Origin: Halobaculum sp. MBLA0147
GTDB lineage: Archaea; Halobacteriota; Halobacteria; Halobacteriales; Haloferacaceae
Assembly: GCF_041361345.1 (NCBI RefSeq)
Contig: NZ_JBGKAD010000006.1
Coordinates: 1-64,000, forward strand
Direction: 5' to 3'
Length of the DNA: 64,000 nt
Under the pieces are notes generated by a model. It did not search any database. It was not told the origin of the DNA and saw nothing but the letters and a program-made list of their open reading frames with translations. Position 1 is the stretch's first letter. Each line of letters begins with the position of its first letter. Shown piece after piece: positions 17,525 to 26,315 of this stretch. A program made the translations under genes and the position numbers.

Positions 17525-18466
17525 ATGTCCCAACCATGGTTCACTAATCCGGGCTCATCAGGAAAGGTGACTATAGTTTGGCGAGACGATGGTTGGCTCG
17601 TTAAATCGTCAAGAATCGACTCGGAAGTCAAATGTTTGCTGGAAGGAGCTGAAGCCGACCCGGATGAGAGTCCTGTGCAATTGGAGGGAACAGTTTCAGG
17701 CTATAAGCGCGGAAGTGGGGATATGGTTGATTTTCTCTTTCTACAGCCAGATGGCCTCGGTTCAACGCAAAGGTCTGGTGCACAATCAAGTGGATCCACA
17801 TCCGAGCAGTCGTACAGCAGTTCACGCTCATCAGCGAAGACAACTTCATCAGGGTCACAATCATCCTCAACGTCGTCCGATGCGGACTCTGAGTCGCAGA
17901 ACCAGAAGTGGACTCTAAATGAATTCAGTGGTAGCGGTGATTATGTGACTGTTGAGGCAGTCGTTGACTCTGTACACACCGTCAAGAAGGACACGCCGCG
18001 AATGCCGGATATAATAGGAGAACTTGTTGATGCCAGTGTTAGTGAGAGTGTGACGTTTGTTGTTAACGATGGAGTGAACCATCCCTATTTAAAAGAAGGC
18101 AAAAGGTTTGAATTTTCAGGAGTGAAAGATCACTACTACACAAGTGATGCTGAGATCCAAGTAATGATAACAGAGTATACAGATTTTATTGAAAAGGAAA
18201 GAAAAGACGGTGGGCCTAGTACATCTGAGCATATTTCATACGTATCATCGACGAATATGGGAGGCAACAGCACTGATGCGTCTAATAATAATTCGAATAA
18301 AAGTCTAAGACAGATAGCGAGTGACAAGATAGGAGAAAAAGAATTCACTGAAACGGAACGAGACCAGAAATCTGCTGTAGGAAAAGCAAAAAAGAAAGCA
18401 AGCGACCAACAACGGGACGCCGCAATAGATCCAAGATTACAGAATAATGAGGACTCAGAAGAATAA
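17525..18466 (+). CDS. Orphan low-GC protein with a possible OB-fold domain
   Basis: Protein of 313 residues with three parts: an N-terminal small domain (residues 1-80), a serine-rich linker (~83-122), and a central domain (DYVTVEAVVDSVHTVKKDTPRMPDIIGELVDASVSES..FEFSGVKDHYYTSDAEIQVMI) whose strand pattern suggests an OB fold. The tail is basic-acidic, rich in lysine and glutamine. An OB fold would imply nucleic-acid binding, but this is a guess from pattern only. The gene is AT-rich, flanked by non-coding DNA, and not in an operon; a TATA-like TAGTATTC lies upstream. It may belong to the same transferred block as the BREX-like operon 600 bp downstream. Confidence 0.6.
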   Translation: MSQPWFTNPGSSGKVTIVWRDDGWLVKSSRIDSEVKCLLEGAEADPDESPVQLEGTVSGYKRGSGDMVDFLFLQPDGLGSTQRSGAQSSGSTSEQSYSSSRSSAKTTSSGSQSSSTSSDADSESQNQKWTLNEFSGSGDYVTVEAVVDSVHTVKKDTPRMPDIIGELVDASVSESVTFVVNDGVNHPYLKEGKRFEFSGVKDHYYTSDAEIQVMITEYTDFIEKERKDGGPSTSEHISYVSSTNMGGNSTDASNNNSNKSLRQIASDKIGEKEFTETERDQKSAVGKAKKKASDQQRDAAIDPRLQNNEDSEE

Positions 18467-19093
18467 TACAGACGCCAACTAGAACACGCGGCGAGAAGTG
18501 GGCAAACGTCAATGCCGTTGACAGTCATCCGCGATACTACGTACGTGAGATTTCGAGCTAACTTTGTATCATTAATTCCTCTAAGAGGTTCTGAGGGCCC
18601 CACCAATAGCCTGTGGTGAGGAACGAGCGCCGGGCCAGTTATCGAACGATCGGCTTGGCATTGCTCTGTTAGTTGCGAATGTCAAAACTGCTGAATGGGC
18701 AAAGGCTGTGCGGGTTACCGAACCTCTTCACGTGTTGAGCGTCGATCCTGTGCAATAAGTTTGTCAACTATCTTATAGTAGCGCAGAGTACAGGTATATC
18801 GGAGGTAAATTAATGCTAGACACTCACCCAGCGGTTATGACCGCCCGATCAAACTATCAGATATATTATCTTGTTGTGAGCCGCTTCGTACCCATCAGAC
18901 CCAGGGCCTGATAAAAATTTAAATAGGTTTAGGATGTCGTTCCGTGCACTTAGCAGCCTCACTAATAATAGACTATGTTCCAGACGGTATAGAATTAATA
19001 AGAGTGTTAGAGAATCGGTTGGACAATTGAACTCACCACCAATCGCCGGGGCCTGCAAATTGTGGAGCGACTGTGCCTTCTCACTTCGACTCG
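18467..19093. other. AT-rich intergenic region
   Basis: The region separates the orphan gene from the convergent BREX-like operon. It contains A/T runs (TAAAAATTTAAATAGG near 18912-18927) but no protein-like frame of useful length. A short segment near 18630-18740 (GLALLLVANVKTAEWAKAV) could be a fragment of a lost gene. No repeats or RNA structure were apparent. Confidence 0.4.
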
Positions 19094-19483
19094 TCACTTC
19101 CGCGCGACAGCGTGCGTCGCTGAAAGTTGTTGAGGTGCCTCAACAAACAGCTGACCAATATCGAGATATACGCCACCTTCAGGACGCTTAATCCGCACGC
19201 GGAGTTCAACATCATCTACAAGTTGCCCGTCGACGAGAAGTTGCACAGCATCCATCGATCCCAAAGAATCCGAGTTTCGTAGCACCTGTCGGAGACGCGC
19301 CACTACATCATTGCGTTCGTCATCAACCGCGTTGTATAGCAGATCCTCCAGCCCGATCACCGTGACCGGTGTCTGTACGTTGCCGCCATTAGCAACTTGA
19401 CGGAAGAACTCAAGCGCTGCCAGCGACGAGTCTGTCTCGGCAACTGGGTCAGTCACAATGTTGTAGCCGGGTCGCAGTGGCAT
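19094..19483 (-). CDS. Small last gene of the BREX-like operon, unknown function
   Basis: Protein of 129 residues beginning MPLRPGYNIVTDPVAETDSS. A core segment TVIGLEDLLYNAVDDERNDVVARLRQVLRNSD looks helical, and a beta-rich C-terminal half (VDDVELRVRIKRPEGGVYLDIGQLF) follows. It starts 2 nt after the stop of the DUF1156-type methylase, so it is certainly in the same transcript. No catalytic motif is visible. It may be an assembly factor or inhibitor for the methylase or ATPase, by position only. Confidence 0.7.
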   Translation of the reverse strand: MPLRPGYNIVTDPVAETDSSLAALEFFRQVANGGNVQTPVTVIGLEDLLYNAVDDERNDVVARLRQVLRNSDSLGSMDAVQLLVDGQLVDDVELRVRIKRPEGGVYLDIGQLFVEAPQQLSATHAVARK

Positions 19484-19485
19484 GG

Positions 19486-22047
19486 TTAGAATTGTTGGAG
19501 CGTCATATCCATCACGTTCTCGTACCGTTCGTCACCACTCACATCGGCCATGAACTCTGCTAAGTCTTCAAGATCGTCCGACTTCCACTCTTTCAGGTAT
19601 TCCGTCGTGTTCTGGTCCGTCTTGTACAGGTGGTAGAGGTACTGTACGCGGTCGATATCCAGTAAGGCGTGGCCGTTGTCACCGTTGCTGTTGAGTTTCC
19701 CTTCGATGTAGTTGATACGCTCATCAGCTGTCATTGGCTTCTTTTTGTTGCGCGGGCCCTTGACGAGTTTCTCGTCTTCAAGATCGCTCACGTTCAGATT
19801 CTTCGCCAGCAGGTGCTTGTTCAAATCGTCATAGTCCTCGCCGCCGCGCTGACAGAACGCCGCGTACGCCTGCGTGATCGGATCGATACTCTGCGGAAGG
19901 TTCACCGTTCGCTCCAGCGCCTGTTCGATCACCGAGTCTACCGTATCGAGGACCTCCTCGATGCCGACCTGCTCACCATCGGTGTAGACATCGGGATAGT
20001 GCTTCGAGTAGTAGTACATCGACTTCCCACGAAGAATCACCCCGAGGTCGGCTGTGGAGAGGTTCTCATGTCGCTCCTGCTCCTCCGCAATCATATCTTG
20101 TAACTCGAAATAGAGGTCTTGCCGCAGTTCTTCGAGTGTGATATCTTCGTCAGTGTTTTCCTTGTTAGCGAAGATGAGAATGTCATATTCTGCGTTATCT
20201 AGCTCTTTAACAGTCATACTTCCCGGCATTTCAGATTGTACCGGGTACGCTCCCGTAATCGTGAACCCGCTCTCGATAACCGCTTCTAAGATTACGGCCC
20301 ATGCTTTGTTGTTACTATGATGATAAGTGAATATGAGTTCTCCATCATCTTTTAGCACTCGATGACTTTCAGAGAAAACATTTGCGAGTGTCTTGACAAA
20401 GAACTCACTATCCTTTCCCGTCCTGTCGTTTTTAACAATCTCCCGTGCACTAGGGACGTGGTCCGGAGCCATTTCATCGTATCGATCACCGAGAACCTGC
20501 TGGAGCCACACATAGAAGTACTCAGATAGTTCGCTGTACTGGATGTTGTCGTAGTACGGGGGATCTGTTATAACGTAATCAACCTCGCCGTCTTCTAACT
20601 CAATATTCTCAGATGTTTTGCATTTAAGTGACCGCACGCTGCCTTCCGAGATGCGTTCATTCTGGATGGGGTACTTCTCAGTATCACCATCTTCTTTCAC
20701 CATCTCGAAGGGGTTTTGGCAGTATTCTTTTGCATCGGCGACAAACCCAAGGAAATTACCCACTGAGGTGACATTATCAATTGTATTTATTGGATTGGGT
20801 TCTACAGTAGCTACTCGTGGAATGTATGATTTCCTTGCGAAGACGTTTTCTGCCTTCTTATGATTTTCATGGTAGTTCCATTTAGCAAGCATACTGTTCC
20901 GCTTCAAGCTGTTCGAAACCCCTGTTATAAGGAACTCAGCGATGTTTTCGTTATCAAATTCCAACGCATTTTGGAACAGAGTCCCATACGTCAGTAGCTG
21001 CCTGTCGGTGAAGAGGTCCCGGTAGCTTTCGTAGTTTCTAGTTGTTAGTCTGGATGTTTTGTCACCAGGAATGATCTCCTGAGTAGGGATCGGGAGGTCT
21101 TCAGATTCGTTATTGAGCCGCTCCTCTACTGCCTTTACTGTCTGCTGATCTTCCTCTGTGAACTCTTTGAACTTCTTATTTCCGGATTTTGTCAAATACT
21201 GAATTGCGTAGTACTCAAATTTGGGCTTTTCATCCAACCTATCGAGCGTTTCCCGAACATCGTGCTTGTGCCCATTCTTACAGGTGTACTTTACAGTTCC
21301 TCCGTAGTTCCGTGCGTTTCCACTCTTTGGATCAAACGTCGTGTTGCAGCTGGGGCACGTGAGCTCATCAGACACCTTCTCTGTCGTTTGGATTATTCTA
21401 TCATCGCAATCTGAATTCGGACAATATACTGACCCAGGCACATTGTCTGTCGTCTTATTCTTCTTAAAGTTTGCAAGCATGTAGTTCTTGAATAGGTGCA
21501 CCTCTTCTCCGCACGTGAGACAGGGAAGAATCTGTGTCTGGAAGGTGTAAAGAACTTCGGCCTCGCTTCCCGTGTCCGGATCGGTCGTAGTAAAGTACTT
21601 TGATAGATCAGATCGGGTCTCTTCGACTAATTCTGAGGAAGCCTGGCGAAGTTTGGTGACGTCTACGTCATCCTTGATCTTCTTATTAATCCACCATGCG
21701 ACTGGATTAAGCTCATAGCCGATAACGTCTGCCCCAACCCGGTTCGCTTCAACAAGGGTAGTTCCACCACCTGCAAAGGGATCTAGGATGGTTGCTCCCT
21801 CAAAATTATTCGACTCCAAGTATTTCCCGATGTATTTAGTATTTGTATCATTTGTAGTAAGAATATCGTTGCGCGTTGTTTTATCATTAGTGAGCGCTGC
21901 TAGGGAAAGAATACGAAACGTGGAACCTGGCCGTGGTGCAAACCACTTGTGAATGGCGTAGACCGGCCGGTAGTACACGCGATTATAGGTCTCCAACTCT
22001 GCAATGTCGTCCATCGTTCCAAGCGGTAGTTTTTCCCAGGTTTCCAT
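19486..22047 (-). CDS. DUF1156-type adenine-specific DNA methyltransferase
   Basis: Large N6-adenine methylase of the COG1743/DUF1156 type, expected to mark host DNA. The N-terminus (YYRPVYAIHKWFAPRPGSTFRILSL) is characteristic. The SAM-binding motif DPFAGGG is at residues 89-95 and is followed by GADVIGYELNP. The catalytic motif DPPY (ITDPPYYDNIQYSELSEYFYVWL) is near residue 494. Between them lie several cysteine pairs (CLTCGEE, CPNSDCD, CPSCNTTF, CKNGH) forming zinc ribbons typical of this family. The 853-residue length is in the usual range. It lies in an operon with a PglZ-like protein and a DUF499-type ATPase, so it is probably the modification arm of a BREX-like system in which target choice depends on the whole complex. 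Confidence 0.88.
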   Translation of the reverse strand: METWEKLPLGTMDDIAELETYNRVYYRPVYAIHKWFAPRPGSTFRILSLAALTNDKTTRNDILTTNDTNTKYIGKYLESNNFEGATILDPFAGGGTTLVEANRVGADVIGYELNPVAWWINKKIKDDVDVTKLRQASSELVEETRSDLSKYFTTTDPDTGSEAEVLYTFQTQILPCLTCGEEVHLFKNYMLANFKKNKTTDNVPGSVYCPNSDCDDRIIQTTEKVSDELTCPSCNTTFDPKSGNARNYGGTVKYTCKNGHKHDVRETLDRLDEKPKFEYYAIQYLTKSGNKKFKEFTEEDQQTVKAVEERLNNESEDLPIPTQEIIPGDKTSRLTTRNYESYRDLFTDRQLLTYGTLFQNALEFDNENIAEFLITGVSNSLKRNSMLAKWNYHENHKKAENVFARKSYIPRVATVEPNPINTIDNVTSVGNFLGFVADAKEYCQNPFEMVKEDGDTEKYPIQNERISEGSVRSLKCKTSENIELEDGEVDYVITDPPYYDNIQYSELSEYFYVWLQQVLGDRYDEMAPDHVPSAREIVKNDRTGKDSEFFVKTLANVFSESHRVLKDDGELIFTYHHSNNKAWAVILEAVIESGFTITGAYPVQSEMPGSMTVKELDNAEYDILIFANKENTDEDITLEELRQDLYFELQDMIAEEQERHENLSTADLGVILRGKSMYYYSKHYPDVYTDGEQVGIEEVLDTVDSVIEQALERTVNLPQSIDPITQAYAAFCQRGGEDYDDLNKHLLAKNLNVSDLEDEKLVKGPRNKKKPMTADERINYIEGKLNSNGDNGHALLDIDRVQYLYHLYKTDQNTTEYLKEWKSDDLEDLAEFMADVSGDERYENVMDMTLQQF

Positions 22048-22050
22048 TTT

Positions 22051-22989
22051 TCAAGTACCTCCAGTTGCGTTAGTATCGATCCGTAGTACTGGTGTCATGC
22101 ATTCGGTAAGGCTTAGTCCGCCGTGCATGATTTTCTTTGTCGCACCTCGCTTTGTCCACTTGTAGTGACCTCTTATCATGTAGTATTCACCCACACGCTT
22201 AAGAATGTCAGCGTCTTCGAGCAGTCGGTACGCCTGTCCGTTTCCAACTTCGGTGAACCGACCGCTGAACTTACTCGACAACGCCTCTTCCTGCTCGCCA
22301 GTCACCGAATACGGTGAGTTCCCCAAGTGATTCACGTACCCGTGATCGCTCGTGACTAGGAACTCGTCGTGAATACTCTCGTGAATAATGTCTGTGAGAA
22401 GAGTCTTCACGTCCTCGTAAATGTCTTCAACTTCTTCATTCGAGTAGTTCCCCTTCAGCGCGCCCTCCAGACGCCGGTCTGGATGCCGAGTCCACACGTA
22501 CTCCGGCGATGTTCCGGGGAGCTTCGGCACTTCTATTTCACCGATGAACCGGAAGTCATCTCGTGATACCGCTGATGGACTGTGCGCATCAAACCATTCT
22601 CGGGTAATGAACTGGGTTTCGCTCGGTAAACGTTCGATTGGTGCCCACGAAAGGGAAACCTCCCAATCGTATTCCTCAGCCAACTCTCGTTCAAGACGGA
22701 ATCCTTCACGAAGGCTCAACGCGTCCATGATGACGCCGGTACCATCCTCGATCCGTGTGAGCGGATGGTCACCAGTTGCTGCGATCAACTCGTCGTACAG
22801 GGGCGGATACAGTTCCGCAAGCTCACGCTCAAGTAGGCGTGTCCGGTATTCAGAACGCGCTAGTTCCCGGTCACTGAGCGCAGCTGGCTCACCCCAGACA
22901 CGCCGAAGTGTTTCGAAGACTCCGTCGAAGACAGAGTCTCCCATAAGCAGAGTTTCGAGTTCAGACGTACCGTAGAGCGCGTTACTCAT
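22051..22989 (-). CDS. PglZ-like alkaline-phosphatase-superfamily protein
   Basis: Protein of 312 residues with hallmarks of PglZ domains: VIMDALSLREG near residue 89 (metal-binding aspartate), FLVTSDHGYV with D215-H216, and the C-terminal HGGLSLTECMTPVLRI segment that closes the domain. PglZ proteins are central BREX components and sometimes occur in other defence systems; they are nuclease or phosphatase-like metal enzymes. This one is much shorter than classical PglZ, essentially the catalytic domain alone. The start chosen overlaps the ATPase stop by 8 nt; an upstream GTG-type start is less likely. Three bases separate it from the methylase gene. Confidence 0.82.
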   Translation of the reverse strand: MSNALYGTSELETLLMGDSVFDGVFETLRRVWGEPAALSDRELARSEYRTRLLERELAELYPPLYDELIAATGDHPLTRIEDGTGVIMDALSLREGFRLERELAEEYDWEVSLSWAPIERLPSETQFITREWFDAHSPSAVSRDDFRFIGEIEVPKLPGTSPEYVWTRHPDRRLEGALKGNYSNEEVEDIYEDVKTLLTDIIHESIHDEFLVTSDHGYVNHLGNSPYSVTGEQEEALSSKFSGRFTEVGNGQAYRLLEDADILKRVGEYYMIRGHYKWTKRGATKKIMHGGLSLTECMTPVLRIDTNATGGT

Positions 22990-25777
22990 TCTTATCCACC
23001 TGCATGCTGACATCGAGTGATGCGTTTTCTGGGACGTTCAGATCCCAGATGAGGCTCAGGAACGACCGCCTGGAGAGCGCCTCGTCAGGCTCGATTTCGA
23101 GAGTTTCATCGACTGAAATCTTCTCATCAAGGGCGTCAGCTGAGATTCCGTAGTGTTCGAGGTCGTCTGATGTCAGTGTTCCCTCAACGGTGATCGTGGC
23201 GGAGTGGATGTCCCACTCCATCCCGATTTTCCGCTCCAGCATGTCGATCATGTCGGGCTTGTTATCCGCTTCCAAGGTGCCCATGATCGGAACGGACCGT
23301 GTTTTTGGCCCAGACCGCTCGTCGTCCAGTCCAAATTCATCAAGGATCTCCTCAGTCGTGGCGCCCTCGACCGTCACCCGGCCTTCCTTTACGTCTGTTG
23401 AGTCGAATTCGAAGCCGCACTCGCAGGTATTCCCATCTAATTCTCGGCCACACTGCGGACATTCGAGAACCCCGCCACCACTGGTCGTCCCTGCATCAGT
23501 TGGCGATTCGGATTCACCGTCGCCGTCACCATCTGAGCCGTCATCAGTTTCAGTTGTCCCCGTCGTATCGATAGTTATCTCGGCAGTCTCATCGTCGTCA
23601 TCGTCGTCTTCTTCGATGTATCTCTCATGGACGAGGTTCGTGTCGTTCCCGATATTGGGTAGCCGTTCTTCGAAGTAGTTCCCGGCCTTGATCACCCCCT
23701 CCCGGCACAAGTCATCCAGAGCGTCCTCCAGTTCATCGTCGCTGGTGAGTGTCGGGTACTCAGTGTTCCGGTAGAAATCGTTTCGGAGGTGCTCGTACTG
23801 TATACCGCCCGCGCCCGCGTCTTCGATTGCGTCTTCGACCTCAGATTTCAGGTGACTGTAGTCCGGTTCGATGATGCTGACCGTGGCGTCGTAGTAATCG
23901 ACGTGGTCGCCGCTTGGGAGGTCTTCCGGGTATAGGCCACGGCCTGTCGGACGATGAACGGTCCCGAACTTGTCGCTGACCCGATCACGGAGGTTTTTCT
24001 CGTTCTGCTCGTGGATTTCCTCGAATCCTTCCGGGAGGACTTCCTCTTCTCGGTCAAGTTGTTCCCCAGCAACGACTTTTCGGGCTAGTTCGATGATGCC
24101 CGTGTTCGAGTCAATACTGGAGCGTTTTTCGGGCGTGACCAGAGCGAGCGTATTGTGGAATTCACGTTCTTGGCCGGTCGTCAGCGCCTCAAATTCGTCA
24201 TTGTAATTCTGCTTGGCGTTCAGCATGACGACGATCTTCAGCGCCTTGTTATCCGGGATGTCCTGCTCGGTGTTCACCGGATCGAGGATGTAGACATTGT
24301 TGCGGTTGTCGAAGAGGTCGTCTCGAACGAGGGACTCGATGCGGTGTATCGCGTCGTGCTTGTGGATATCTTCGGCTTTCTTTTCGATGCGGGCGGCTGG
24401 GTTCTCGTCTACGTCGAACGCGTATTCGCCGTTGATGCGATGGATGTGCCAGGCGTGTCCGTAGACCTTCTCGGTGAACGTCTGGATAATACGATGGGCG
24501 TTGACGCCTTTGCGCATCGTTCCCATCAACATCTGGCGTTTGTTCGCTCCTTCCTCGCCTGCACGGGCGAGACTGTGCAGCAGGACAATATTGGTGAGTT
24601 CCTCGATGAATTCGTCAAACGACTCGTCCGAATTCTGGAGCCGATGGTAGTCGTTGATGTATTTCCCGACGAGTTCGTTGTCAATGTACTGGAACCGGTC
24701 AGCATAGTTGAAGACATCAACGTCGCCAGTCAGAATGAGGTCTACCTTTGAGTAGTTGTCTGCGAGGATTTCGGTGAGGAATCGGAGAAGTCCGCGGGCA
24801 TCAGAACTGATGCGTTGTTCGGAGTATTTCTCCATCAGCAGATCCAGCGTGACTGGATGGAACGGGTAGTACCGTTCGATGCGATCCTGGAAGTGCTGGT
24901 AGTCCTCAAGTTGGATTTGATCGTTTTGCCGGTAGACGTCGGTGTATTCTTTGGCGAGATCAGCGACGCCGGTGGGGTCGTCTACGGAGCCGATGAGCCG
25001 GTGGAGGAGGAAGTCGATTTTCTCGTCCCGCCGTGAGGATAGATCGTAGGTGAATGGGTTTGTGCGTTGGGCGACTGCTTGGATGTCTTCGTCCTCGTAG
25101 AGGAGGGAGAGGAACACGCTGAGTTGTGTATCGTCTCGACCAGCGGCTTCGAGCAGGTTTTGCAGGAAAGCCTTGTTGTCCTCCTGGTACTCTGAGCGGT
25201 CGTTCATCCCGAACCAGCGCTCGAATTCGTCCAGCAGAACGAGCGTTGGGGTTCCTTCGAATGTGTCCCGGATTTGATGGACGGTTGGGAGTCGGGTGTC
25301 GCCTTCCCACTCCTCGATTCCAAGGTAGTCTGCGACAGCTTCGGAGAGGAGATTGTACTCCTTGTCCAGGTTGAACATCTGGAGGGCGGCGGTTCTCGTT
25401 TCGTCTGGAAGGCTCACATCGATGCCTTGCTGGTCAAGCCATTTCTGTCCGAGTCCGGGCGAATCGAAGAGGTGGTATATGACTAGTTCAATGTGGCTTT
25501 TCCCGCTTCCGTATCCGCCGCCGATGATCTGCCCGCCCTCGGAAAATTCGTCCTCACCGTGGAGAGTGCGAGCAGTATTTTGGATGATCGTAGTGAGGGT
25601 GTCGGTCGGGTACGTAACCTCAAGGATGCGTTCGGCGTCTTGTTCGGGTGATTCGCGGTCGTCGTAGAGGTTGTACAGGTTGACCTCGTCGAGCAGTCCG
25701 GATGAACTGATATCACCGTCTACAGTCGTAACTTCATCGCTTGGGGAGATATGGTCAGCAATTATGTCGTCTGTCAT
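22982..25777 (-). CDS. DUF499-type BREX-like ATPase
   Basis: ATPase of 931 residues. The Walker A motif GGGYGSGKSH is at 86-95 and the Walker B VLLDEFERW at about 181-189. The N-terminal segment (DEVNLYNLYDD..DAERILEVTYPTDTL) is typical of the DUF499/COG1483 group that travels with DUF1156 methylases. The middle part has AAA+ sensor-like segments, then several winged-helix-like stretches. A zinc ribbon follows (CPQCGRELDGNTCECGF, ~780-797) after a very acidic linker. The C-terminus contains two repeated domains resembling ligand- or DNA-binding modules. In BREX the comparable large ATPase (BrxC/PglY) is required for defence. It is the first large gene of the operon, with a TATA-like CTTTAAATAG upstream (25998-25989). 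Confidence 0.85.
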   Translation of the reverse strand: MTDDIIADHISPSDEVTTVDGDISSSGLLDEVNLYNLYDDRESPEQDAERILEVTYPTDTLTTIIQNTARTLHGEDEFSEGGQIIGGGYGSGKSHIELVIYHLFDSPGLGQKWLDQQGIDVSLPDETRTAALQMFNLDKEYNLLSEAVADYLGIEEWEGDTRLPTVHQIRDTFEGTPTLVLLDEFERWFGMNDRSEYQEDNKAFLQNLLEAAGRDDTQLSVFLSLLYEDEDIQAVAQRTNPFTYDLSSRRDEKIDFLLHRLIGSVDDPTGVADLAKEYTDVYRQNDQIQLEDYQHFQDRIERYYPFHPVTLDLLMEKYSEQRISSDARGLLRFLTEILADNYSKVDLILTGDVDVFNYADRFQYIDNELVGKYINDYHRLQNSDESFDEFIEELTNIVLLHSLARAGEEGANKRQMLMGTMRKGVNAHRIIQTFTEKVYGHAWHIHRINGEYAFDVDENPAARIEKKAEDIHKHDAIHRIESLVRDDLFDNRNNVYILDPVNTEQDIPDNKALKIVVMLNAKQNYNDEFEALTTGQEREFHNTLALVTPEKRSSIDSNTGIIELARKVVAGEQLDREEEVLPEGFEEIHEQNEKNLRDRVSDKFGTVHRPTGRGLYPEDLPSGDHVDYYDATVSIIEPDYSHLKSEVEDAIEDAGAGGIQYEHLRNDFYRNTEYPTLTSDDELEDALDDLCREGVIKAGNYFEERLPNIGNDTNLVHERYIEEDDDDDDETAEITIDTTGTTETDDGSDGDGDGESESPTDAGTTSGGGVLECPQCGRELDGNTCECGFEFDSTDVKEGRVTVEGATTEEILDEFGLDDERSGPKTRSVPIMGTLEADNKPDMIDMLERKIGMEWDIHSATITVEGTLTSDDLEHYGISADALDEKISVDETLEIEPDEALSRRSFLSLIWDLNVPENASLDVSMQVDKNE

Positions 25778-25956
25778 GGCTTAGTTTTCTGGAGAGTGTT
25801 CGAGTTGTTTGAAGAGCAATTTGATAACCGAGTCAAACGAGGAGTTGTATTCTGTGTTTTTAAAGCTTTCGAAATGTGATTCACCTGGTTGTTGGCTTTG
25901 ATTGCCTGCATGAGTGACCTAGTGTACGGGATAGGGCCAAGTATGTCCCGCAGCAT
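25774..25956 (-). CDS. Short possible leading gene of the BREX-like operon, perhaps frameshifted
   Basis: A frame beginning MLRDILGPIPYTRSLMQAIKANN starts about 37 nt after a good TATA-like element and overlaps the ATPase start by ATGA, so it would be translated first. Its second half has poor composition (serine, asparagine and threonine runs). Another frame over the same DNA (25781-25920) reads GESHFESFKNTEYNSSFDSVIKLL and ends 3 nt before the ATPase ATG, a typical operon spacing, but it has no start codon of its own. A single frameshift joining the two frames would give a plausible ~65-residue protein. The gene may be real, frameshifted, or simply leader sequence. Confidence 0.3.
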   Translation of the reverse strand: MLRDILGPIPYTRSLMQAIKANNQVNHISKALKTQNTTPRLTRLSNCSSNNSNTLQKTKP

Positions 25957-26315
25957 ACATTTTCTATACTTATTTGACACACAACCGCTATTTAAAGGTT
26001 ACTGAGATGTCGCCTCCTGGTCCTATAATAGACGCCTCCTTTATTATTTTACTTCGCACATAAACTCCCCGCCTGACTCTGAGTAACATACTGCTGAAAA
26101 GACAAACTAGAGATATTGCACAAATAACGCTCATGGGGACAGCTACAGACCCTATATATTCAATATTATACTTAATTAAACTAAATAACTAACCACAAGC
26201 CACATAGAGGGCCTGCCCGAACCACATCTGCTTGCTGAGTGATCCCCAACTCACAATCGGAAAATCGGCAATTTCACCCTTCCAGATAAGTAACGCATCC
26301 AATATACTCACCAGT
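25957..26315. promoter_or_regulatory. AT-rich divergent intergenic region upstream of orc1/cdc6
   Basis: The region lies between the leftward BREX-like operon and the rightward Orc1/Cdc6 gene. It is the most AT-rich part of the neighbourhood (TATATATTCAATATTATACTT near 26152-26171; AATTAAACTAAATAACTAA after it). A pair of short direct repeats GACGCCTCCT and GTCGCCTCCT lies near 26008-26040. A replication origin beside an orc gene is common in haloarchaea, and the AT tract could be an unwinding element. I could not find clear origin-recognition boxes with the usual G-strings, so an origin is only a possibility. The leftward TATA element is at 25989-25998. Confidence 0.35.

Noticed and set aside
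25957-26315. Firm call of a replication origin next to orc1/cdc6
   Set aside because: AT-rich DNA is present, but no pair of origin-recognition boxes with G-strings could be found by eye; kept only as a possibility.
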